DNA of 10,457 bases. Origin: Coxiellaceae bacterium UBA6002 (GTDB taxonomy: Bacteria; Pseudomonadota; Gammaproteobacteria; UBA6002). The notes under the pieces are model-generated. The model searched no databases and had not been told where the DNA came from. It was given only the letters and a program-made list of their open reading frames with translations. The stretch lies in the NCBI GenBank assembly GCA_002429595.1, contig DJAM01000048.1:1-10457 (forward strand), given 5' to 3'. Below are positions 4,955 through 10,457 of this stretch, piece after piece; positions within the stretch are counted from its first letter, which is position 1, and each line of letters starts with the position of its first letter. The position numbers and the translations under genes were made by a program.

Positions 4955-5992
4955 ATGAAGACAAGTGATTTTAATTTTGATTTACCCGAGGAGCTAATTG
5001 CTCGCTATCCTTTAAAAAATAGGGCAGATAGTCGTCTGTTGTTGTTGCAACCAGCCGCGGCGCTTCGACATCAGGTATTCTCTGATTTACCTGCATTGCT
5101 CAATGAGAATGATCTATTAATTTTCAATAATACTCGGGTTATACCAGCGCGCTTAGAAGCAAATAAAGCGACGGGCGGCAAGGTGGAAATTTTGATTGAA
5201 CGTATTCTGCCTGATAATTTTGCTTTAGCGCATGTTAAAGCTAACAAGTCTCTAAAATTGCCGGTAACTGTGTATTTAAATAATAAAATTGAAGTGGTAA
5301 TTAGTGAGCGGCAAGAGGATTTATATATTCTGCAATTTTTAAGCTCACGGTCCATTCGTTCGATCTTGGACGACATTGGTTTGATCCCGTTGCCGCCTTA
5401 TATGCAGCGTGCAGCTGAAGGTGCGGATGCTGAGCGTTATCAAACGGTTTACTCCTCTAAAGAAGGTGCAGTTGCGGCGCCGACTGCAGGATTGCATTTT
5501 GATCAGCATTTGCTGCAGAACTTATCAGAGAGGGGTGTCGCTGTAAGTTATATTACTTTGCATGTTGGGGCGGGGACTTTTAAACCGGTCTGTGTGGAAG
5601 ATTTTACTCAGCATAAAATGCATAGTGAAATTTTTGAGGTGACGAATGATGTTTGTGAAAAAATGGCACAGACCAGGAAGAAGGGTGGGCGGGTGATTGC
5701 AGTGGGAACTACCACCGTTCGTGCTTTGGAAACGGTGTTACAAAGCAAGGGGGAGATTGTTCCTTGTTCAGGCGAAACCAATATTTTTATTTATCCGGGT
5801 TATCGTTTCAGGTCGATTGATGCGTTAATTACTAATTTCCATTTGCCTAAGTCTACGTTGTTGATGTTGGTATGTGCCTTGGGGGGGTATGAAGACGTAA
5901 TGCGAAGTTATGAAGTTGCTGTAGCGCAGCAATATCGGTTTTTTAGTTACGGTGATGCCATGTTTGTGGAGAATCATAGCAATGAAATTTGA
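4955..5992 (+). CDS. queA: S-adenosylmethionine:tRNA ribosyltransferase-isomerase QueA
   Basis: QueA (345 residues; E. coli 356) transfers and rearranges the ribose of S-adenosylmethionine onto 7-aminomethyl-7-deazaguanine in tRNA to make epoxyqueuosine. Family blocks are clear: FNFDLPEELIARYP (6-19), NNTRVIPARL (58-67), GAVAAPTAGLHF (171-182), HVGAGTFKPV (203-212), IFIYPGYRFRSIDALITNFHLPKSTLLMLV (277-306) and YRFFSYGDAMF (327-337). The reading frame stays open upstream to 4775, but those codons lie in the repeat element and give a repeat-type peptide (SREGGNP...FPAFAGMT). The family alignment begins at ATG 4955. The ribosome binding site is weak (TGGA about 8 bases before). The gene overlaps tgt by 11 bases, and the two enzymes act in the same pathway. 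Confidence 0.96.
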   Translation: MKTSDFNFDLPEELIARYPLKNRADSRLLLLQPAAALRHQVFSDLPALLNENDLLIFNNTRVIPARLEANKATGGKVEILIERILPDNFALAHVKANKSLKLPVTVYLNNKIEVVISERQEDLYILQFLSSRSIRSILDDIGLIPLPPYMQRAAEGADAERYQTVYSSKEGAVAAPTAGLHFDQHLLQNLSERGVAVSYITLHVGAGTFKPVCVEDFTQHKMHSEIFEVTNDVCEKMAQTRKKGGRVIAVGTTTVRALETVLQSKGEIVPCSGETNIFIYPGYRFRSIDALITNFHLPKSTLLMLVCALGGYEDVMRSYEVAVAQQYRFFSYGDAMFVENHSNEI

Positions 5993-7070
5993 GGTTATGG
6001 CTACGCAGGGTTTAGCGCGACGTGGCAGATTACATTTTGGGCGAGGTATTGTTGAAACGCCGGCATTCATGCCGGTTGGAACATACGGAACTGTTAAAGC
6101 AATGACGCCTGAGGAGGTCGCGCAAACAGGTGCTCAAATCTTGCTCGGCAATACATTTCATTTAATGCTGCGGCCAGGCACTGAAATCATTGAAGCGCAT
6201 GGCGATTTGCATGATTTTATGAATTGGCAAGGGCCTATATTGACTGATTCTGGTGGTTTCCAAGTTTTTAGTCTGGGTAAATTAAGAAAATTAACTGAAG
6301 AAGGGGTGACTTTTAATTCTCCCGTTAATGGCTCAAAGGTTTTCTTAAACCCGGAAGTGTCGATGGCAGTGCAGAAGTCTTTAGGCTCTGATATCGTCAT
6401 GGTATTTGATGAATGTACACCTTATCCAGCTACTTATGAGGAAGCAGCGCGTTCCATGGAGCTATCGTTACGTTGGGCAAAGCGAAGTAAAGAAGCGCAT
6501 CGAGGCAATCCGTCAGCTTTATTTGGTATTGTTCAAGGCGGTATGTATGAAGATCTACGTCGAAAATCTCTTGAGGGCTTAGCGCAGATCGACTTTGATG
6601 GTATTGCAGTTGGAGGCCTATCTGTTGGAGAACCTAAAGAGGAGATGTTACAGGTGTTGGACAATTTAATGCCCATGATGCCAAAAGACAAGCCTCGCTA
6701 CTTGATGGGGGTCGGAACGCCTGAAGATTTAATTGCTGGAGTGTTAAGAGGCATCGACATGTTTGATTGTGTCCTACCAACTCGAAATGCTCGAAATGGT
6801 CATTTGTTTACCTCAGAAGGTGTCGTCCGGATTAGAAATAGCGGCTATAAGGCTGATTTACGACCACTTGATTCTAGTTGTGATTGTTACACTTGTAAAA
6901 ATTACACTCGGGCCTATTTATATCATTTGGATAAGTGTGGCGAGATCTTGGGTGCAAGGCTCAATACCATCCACAATCTGCGGTATTATCAAACCTTAAT
7001 GTTTGATTTGCGCACAGCTATTGAACAGGGTAAATTAGACACCTTTCGAAAACAGTTACTTTCAACGTAG
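5982..7070 (+). CDS. tgt: tRNA-guanine transglycosylase Tgt
   Basis: Tgt (362 residues; E. coli 375) swaps guanine 34 of tRNAs for Asp, Asn, His and Tyr with preQ1, the step before QueA. Visible active-site features, from family knowledge, are Asp89 in TDSGGFQVFSL, the nucleophile Asp262 in MFDCVLPTRNARNG, the substrate-pocket blocks GIVQGG (182-187) and AVGGLSVGE (209-217), and the zinc ligands Cys300, Cys302, Cys305 and His331. The N-terminus MKFEV...ARRGRLHFGRGIVETPAFMPVGTYGTVK matches E. coli closely, which fixes the start at 5982 rather than the in-frame ATG at 5952. GGAG lies 10 bases before this start. The gene overlaps queA (ATGAAATTTGA) and is followed after 9 bases by yajC, so the five genes probably share a transcript. 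Confidence 0.97.
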   Translation: MKFEVMATQGLARRGRLHFGRGIVETPAFMPVGTYGTVKAMTPEEVAQTGAQILLGNTFHLMLRPGTEIIEAHGDLHDFMNWQGPILTDSGGFQVFSLGKLRKLTEEGVTFNSPVNGSKVFLNPEVSMAVQKSLGSDIVMVFDECTPYPATYEEAARSMELSLRWAKRSKEAHRGNPSALFGIVQGGMYEDLRRKSLEGLAQIDFDGIAVGGLSVGEPKEEMLQVLDNLMPMMPKDKPRYLMGVGTPEDLIAGVLRGIDMFDCVLPTRNARNGHLFTSEGVVRIRNSGYKADLRPLDSSCDCYTCKNYTRAYLYHLDKCGEILGARLNTIHNLRYYQTLMFDLRTAIEQGKLDTFRKQLLST

Positions 7071-7079
7071 GATGCCATT

Positions 7080-7436
7080 ATGTCGATGTTAAATTTGTTA
7101 GGGATTTCTGATGCGTTTGCAGCCACAGCGCCTGCTAATGGTAGCGCGGGTGCAGGTTTAGCTTCCTTCTTGCCTATGATGTTAATTTTTATCATTGGCG
7201 CTTACTTTTTAATGATTCGTCCGCAGAATAAGCGAATGAAAGCGCATCGAAAACTTCTTGAAGAGCTGACCAAGGGTGATGAAGTTGTCACTATTGGTGG
7301 TATCGTTGGTAAAGTAGCTAAATTAAGCGATGATTTTGTGACCTTGACGGTTGCGTCAAATGTCGATTTGACCTTGCAAAAAGGCGCCATCTCGAATGTT
7401 TTGCCAAAAGGTACACTGAAGAATTTTGGTGAGTAA
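7080..7436 (+). CDS. yajC: Sec translocase accessory subunit YajC
   Basis: YajC (118 residues; E. coli 110) is the small partner of SecD and SecF in the membrane. After an Ala/Gly-rich N-terminus with SDAFAAT, as in E. coli SDAVAAT, there is one membrane segment (about 29-46). The hallmark RPQNKRMKAHRKLLEELTKGDEVVTIGGIVGKV follows from residue 47, and VLPKGTLK lies near the end. The ribosome binding site AGGA overlaps the tgt stop codon and is 7 bases from the ATG. secD follows after 28 bases. Confidence 0.95.
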   Translation: MSMLNLLGISDAFAATAPANGSAGAGLASFLPMMLIFIIGAYFLMIRPQNKRMKAHRKLLEELTKGDEVVTIGGIVGKVAKLSDDFVTLTVASNVDLTLQKGAISNVLPKGTLKNFGE

Positions 7437-7464
7437 TTCGAAAAAAAATCAGAAAGGATAGGGT

Positions 7465-9309
7465 ATGCCACAATATCCCACGTGGAAATATATAGTTTTT
7501 TTAGCGATAGTTTTATTTGGACTGGTTTATGCTGCGCCGAATTTATTCGGTGAAGATCCTGCAGTTCAAATCTCAATGCCAAATTCGGCGAATTTACCGC
7601 AAGATCTTTCCAATCAAATTATTACTACGCTAAAAAATGCTAACCTGCCCTTTAAATCGATTAAAGACGAAAATGGTAATTTGTTAGTTCGGTTCACCAA
7701 TCCAGATACTCAGTTGAAGGCACGCGATTTGATTAAAGGTGCTTTGGGTGACCAATATGTTGTAGCGTTAAACTTAGCTCCAAAAACCCCACACTTTTTG
7801 CAAGCCTTAGGCGCTGAACCAATGAAGCTTGGATTGGATCTTCGAGGTGGTGTGCATTTCTTGTTACAAGTAGATACCAACGCGGTTATCAAAACGCGTT
7901 TGGACGGCGAGAGTCATAATATGAGTAATGAATTGCGACAAGCAAATGTTCATTACACCGCAATGACCACCGCTGCTCCAGGCACCATTCTTTTAACTTT
8001 CAAATCGAAAGATGATTTAGATGCTGCTTATTCTGCTTTATCACGTAAGTTTCCAGATTTCTTAATTACACCTCAAAAAGATGGTGATTTTGTGTTACGT
8101 GCTTCTTTAACCGAAGATGCAATTAATAAGATTAATGATTTTGCTGTCGAACAAAATATGACCATTCTTAATAATCGAGTTAATGAATTGGGTATTTCTG
8201 AAGCAGTAGTACAGCGTCAAGGTCGTGATCAAGTGAGTGTCGATTTACCGGGGGTGCAAGACACAGCTCGGGCAAAAGATTTACTTGGAAAAACGGCGAC
8301 ACTTAAATTTCAAATGGTTGATGTTGAACATGATCCTTCTAGTGGCGCGGTGATTGGTAGTAAGCTTTATACATACGAAGACCGACCAGTTCTTTTAAAG
8401 AACCAAGTAATTCTAAATGGTAGCGCTATTACTTATGCAACTGCTTCCTTTGGTGAAGATGGTCGTCCCAATGTTCAGGTTAGGTTAGGTGGTGGCGGTG
8501 AGAGTTTATTCCACCGAGTGACGGCTGATAACATTGGCAAGCCTATGGCAGTTGTTTATGTCGAATCGAAGACGGAGCCTAAATTGGTAGATGGCAAACT
8601 TGTGCCAACACGTTATCAAGTCGAACGAGTTATTAATGTTGCGACTATCCAGAGTGCATTAGGAAATAATTTTCAAATCACTGGTCTTTCCAGTGAGCGT
8701 TATGCCGAAAATTTAGCTTTATTATTGCGATCGGGCGCATTAACTGCTCCAGTTGATATTGTACAAGAAAGAACAGTGGGACCAAGTTTGGGTGCGGCTA
8801 ATATTCAAAAAGGTATGCTGTCATTAATCGTTGGTACATCATTAGTTTTTCTTTTTATGGTGTTGTACTACGGTTTATTTGGTTTGTTTGCAGACTTAGC
8901 TTTATTGCTCAACATTGTTTTTATTATCGCAATCCTTTCCATTTTAGGTGGCACTCTGACTTTACCCGGCATTGCGGGTATCGTTCTTACCGTCGGGATG
9001 TCAGTGGACGCCAATGTTTTAATTAATGAGAGAATTCGCGAAGAGTTGCGTAATGGCATGAGTCCAATTACGAGTATTAGAGCCGGTTACGAAAAAGCAT
9101 TTGCTACAATTGTGGATGCCAATATCACCACGTTAATTGTGGCTGTGGTGTTATTTGCTTTAGGTAGTGGCGTAGTTAAAAACTTTGCGATTACCTTAAC
9201 AATTGGTTTGGCTACTTCGATGGTTACCGCAATTTATTTTACACGCTTGATTGTTAACTTTGTATATTTGAGAAAACGTAATGTTAAGCGGCTTTCAATC
9301 GGGCTCTAA
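7465..9309 (+). CDS. secD: Protein translocase subunit SecD
   Basis: SecD (614 residues; E. coli 615) works with SecF to pull exported proteins out of the SecYEG channel on the periplasmic side, using the proton gradient. Membrane segment 1 is at about 7-24. The conserved LGLDLRGGVHFLLQVD (122-137) opens the large periplasmic P1 region, and NRVNELGISEAVVQRQGRDQVSVDLPGV follows within it. Five more membrane segments fill about residues 450-600. VGMSVDANVLINERIREEL there holds Asp515, equivalent to the key Asp519 of E. coli. AAGGA lies 6 bases before the ATG. secF normally follows within a few bases, but here a 77-bp repeat element occupies the gap, starting 3 bases after the secD stop. Confidence 0.97.
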   Translation: MPQYPTWKYIVFLAIVLFGLVYAAPNLFGEDPAVQISMPNSANLPQDLSNQIITTLKNANLPFKSIKDENGNLLVRFTNPDTQLKARDLIKGALGDQYVVALNLAPKTPHFLQALGAEPMKLGLDLRGGVHFLLQVDTNAVIKTRLDGESHNMSNELRQANVHYTAMTTAAPGTILLTFKSKDDLDAAYSALSRKFPDFLITPQKDGDFVLRASLTEDAINKINDFAVEQNMTILNNRVNELGISEAVVQRQGRDQVSVDLPGVQDTARAKDLLGKTATLKFQMVDVEHDPSSGAVIGSKLYTYEDRPVLLKNQVILNGSAITYATASFGEDGRPNVQVRLGGGGESLFHRVTADNIGKPMAVVYVESKTEPKLVDGKLVPTRYQVERVINVATIQSALGNNFQITGLSSERYAENLALLLRSGALTAPVDIVQERTVGPSLGAANIQKGMLSLIVGTSLVFLFMVLYYGLFGLFADLALLLNIVFIIAILSILGGTLTLPGIAGIVLTVGMSVDANVLINERIREELRNGMSPITSIRAGYEKAFATIVDANITTLIVAVVLFALGSGVVKNFAITLTIGLATSMVTAIYFTRLIVNFVYLRKRNVKRLSIGL

Positions 9310-9312
9310 GGC

Positions 9313-9389
9313 TGTCATTCTCGCATAAGCGGGAATCTATCTTCCAGCCGCCGGACCTTGAATGGATTCCCGCCTACGCGGGAATGACA
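9313..9389 (+). repeat. Complete 77-bp palindromic repeat element between secD and secF
   Basis: TGTCATTCTCGCATAAGCGGGAATC (9313-9337) and GATTCCCGCC...GGGAATGACA (9365-9389) are 25-base inverted repeats matching at 22 positions. The 27-base core shares CTATCTTCCA and GAATGGATT with the core of the 4817-4891 element read on the minus strand, so both are copies of one family rather than chance palindromes. In RNA it would form a long hairpin between the secD and secF coding regions. A run of seven A follows on the plus strand, which is not a terminator in the sec direction. Confidence 0.85.
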
Positions 9390-9421
9390 AAAAAACCTTA
9401 AAATGAAATTGAGGCACAACA

Positions 9422-10336
9422 ATGGAATTTTTTAAAACAAACACCAAAATCGACTTCATGGGCCAAAGGTTTTATGCAGCGATTTTTTCTGTGCTTCTTT
9501 GCGTGATATCTATTGCGACCTTATCAGTTAAGGGCCTGAATTTAGGGTTAGACTTTACCGGTGGTACCCAAGTTGAAGTGAGCTACCAGCAACCTGCTAA
9601 TCTCAATGAAATTCGAGAACAATTGGCTAAAGCCGGTTTTGGTGATGCAGTTGTACAAGCGTATGGCACAGCGAACGATGTTTTAATTCGAATTTCGGCG
9701 AAAGAACTAACGAATCAAGATCAATTAAAAGCCATGATTATGAGCGCATTACCAGGCGCCACCCTGCATCAACTTGAATACATCGGTCCACAAGTTGGTA
9801 AGACATTAGTAACGAATGGTATTTTAGCAATTTTAGTTTCACTGATTGGAACTATGTTATATATCGCATTCCGCTTTGAATATCGCTTTGCGGTAAGCGC
9901 TGCCGTTGCTCTGATTCATGACCCCATTTTAATTTTAGGTATTTTCTCACTCTTTCAAATTGAATTTAATTTAATTTCCTTAGCGGCAGTCTTAACGATT
10001 ATTGGTTACTCATTAAACGATACGATTGTTGTTTACGATCGCGTTCGTGAAAATTTCCGCCGGGTTCGCAAAGCAAGTCCAAGTGAGATTATGAACTTAT
10101 CGATCAACCAAACCCTCTCACGAACAATAATGACTTCCGGCCTAACATTATTAGTTGTGTTATCACTATTAATATTTGGTGGTGAAATGTTACGAGGCTT
10201 TTCGCTAGCCTTAATTATTGGGATAGTCATTGGTACTTATTCATCAATTTACGTTGCAGGTTCTTTAGCAGTAGCGATGGGACTAGATCGTAAACATCTT
10301 ATTCCTCAACTTCATGCTGTGGATGAGCATCCTTAA
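9422..10336 (+). CDS. secF: Protein translocase subunit SecF
   Basis: SecF (304 residues; E. coli 323) is the obligate partner of SecD. Membrane segment 1 is at about 15-36, followed by the signature LGLDFTGGTQVEV (41-53) and a short periplasmic domain. Membrane segments 2-6 span about 130-290. They carry the family blocks FRFEYRFAVSAAVALIHDP (150-168) and IIGYSLNDTIVVYDRVRENFR (193-213), with Asp200 in SLND the conserved membrane aspartate. GAGG lies 7 bases before the ATG at 9422. The 112-base gap from secD is longer than usual because of the inserted repeat element. No terminator follows; the 20-bp tandem array begins within 10 bases of the stop. Confidence 0.97.
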   Translation: MEFFKTNTKIDFMGQRFYAAIFSVLLCVISIATLSVKGLNLGLDFTGGTQVEVSYQQPANLNEIREQLAKAGFGDAVVQAYGTANDVLIRISAKELTNQDQLKAMIMSALPGATLHQLEYIGPQVGKTLVTNGILAILVSLIGTMLYIAFRFEYRFAVSAAVALIHDPILILGIFSLFQIEFNLISLAAVLTIIGYSLNDTIVVYDRVRENFRRVRKASPSEIMNLSINQTLSRTIMTSGLTLLVVLSLLIFGGEMLRGFSLALIIGIVIGTYSSIYVAGSLAVAMGLDRKHLIPQLHAVDEHP

Positions 10337-10344
10337 TCCTTAAG

Positions 10345-10457
10345 TGCTGTCATTCCCCCGCCTTTGCTGTCGTTCCCGCACCTGTGCTGTCATTCCCGCA
10401 CCTGTGGTGTCGTCCCGCGTCTTTGCTGTCGTTCCTGCGTTTTTACTGTCATTCCCG
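10345..10457 (+). repeat. 20-bp tandem array of the TGTCATTCCCG half-site, running off the window
   Basis: Units start at 10345, 10365, 10385, 10405, 10424 and 10444. This gives five full copies and one cut by the window end, with a period of exactly 20 except for a one-base deletion in the fourth. The consensus is TGCTGTCATTCCCGCACCTT. The first 13 or so bases (TGCTGTCRTTCCC) are well kept, while the last 6-7 vary. The shared TGTCATTCCCG is the end sequence of the palindromic elements, but no unit has the matching GCGGGAA arm, so the units do not fold individually. The array begins 8 bases after the secF stop codon. Confidence 0.85.

Noticed and set aside
7202..7582. Minus-strand open frame of 126 codons opposite yajC and secD
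   Set aside because: It is a shadow of two well-recognised genes, with no ribosome binding site or family resemblance. The other antisense frames (for example 1175-1390, 1424-1693, 4105-4305, 5071-5376, 8868-9059, 10033-10230) were dropped for the same reason.
9384..9404. Outward promoter for secF in the repeat (ATGACA with TAAAAT)
   Set aside because: The two hexamers are only 9 bases apart, and no -35 fits TAAAAT at 16-18 bases.
10345..10457. CRISPR-like array (conserved units with variable parts)
   Set aside because: The period is only 20 bases, the variable parts are 6-7 bases, and no cas genes are present. The conserved part equals the end of a palindromic repeat found elsewhere in the window.

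Overview
The window comes from the chromosome of a gammaproteobacterium of moderately low GC, probably near 40% (estimated by eye). The main clue is the block queA-tgt-yajC-secD-secF, in the order usual for that class, together with clear CysZ and YhiI/YhhJ-type homologues. The AT-rich codon use and the many TGTCATTCCCGC repeats would fit a Legionella/Coxiella-like lineage, but that placement is a guess.

Left edge (about 1-640): a complete-looking IS200-type insertion sequence. It has one HUH/Y1 transposase gene, a subterminal hairpin at each end, and a leader hairpin that covers the transposase ribosome binding site. Next (643-731) come a half copy of a palindromic repeat and a short array of its half-sites. 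On the minus strand (3819 down to 739) is a three-gene operon with overlapping genes: a lipoprotein HlyD-type adaptor, an ABC ATPase and an ABC-2 permease. Together they would form a tripartite efflux pump; no TolC-like outer-membrane partner is present. Divergent from it is a cysZ-like membrane protein gene, which meets a convergent tRNA-Leu(CAA) gene with a 2-bp gap.

Right half (4955-10336, plus strand): queA and tgt make queuosine in tRNA. They overlap and run directly into yajC, secD and secF, the accessory membrane complex of the Sec translocase. The block reads like one transcription unit, but it is interrupted or preceded by repeat elements: one just upstream of queA and one between secD and secF. 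After secF a 20-bp tandem array of half-sites runs off the window.

The core genes are ordinary. The most interesting material is non-coding: a 75-77 bp inverted-repeat element family (dRS3-like ends, conserved core) with short tandem arrays of its end sequence. In three of four places it starts within 3-11 bp of a stop codon. The tRNA-Leu promoter is also notable, because its entire -35/-10 spacer is a perfect 18-bp palindrome. No stretch longer than 300 bases lacks a gene; the longest are 547-738 and 4747-4954, and both are largely repeats.
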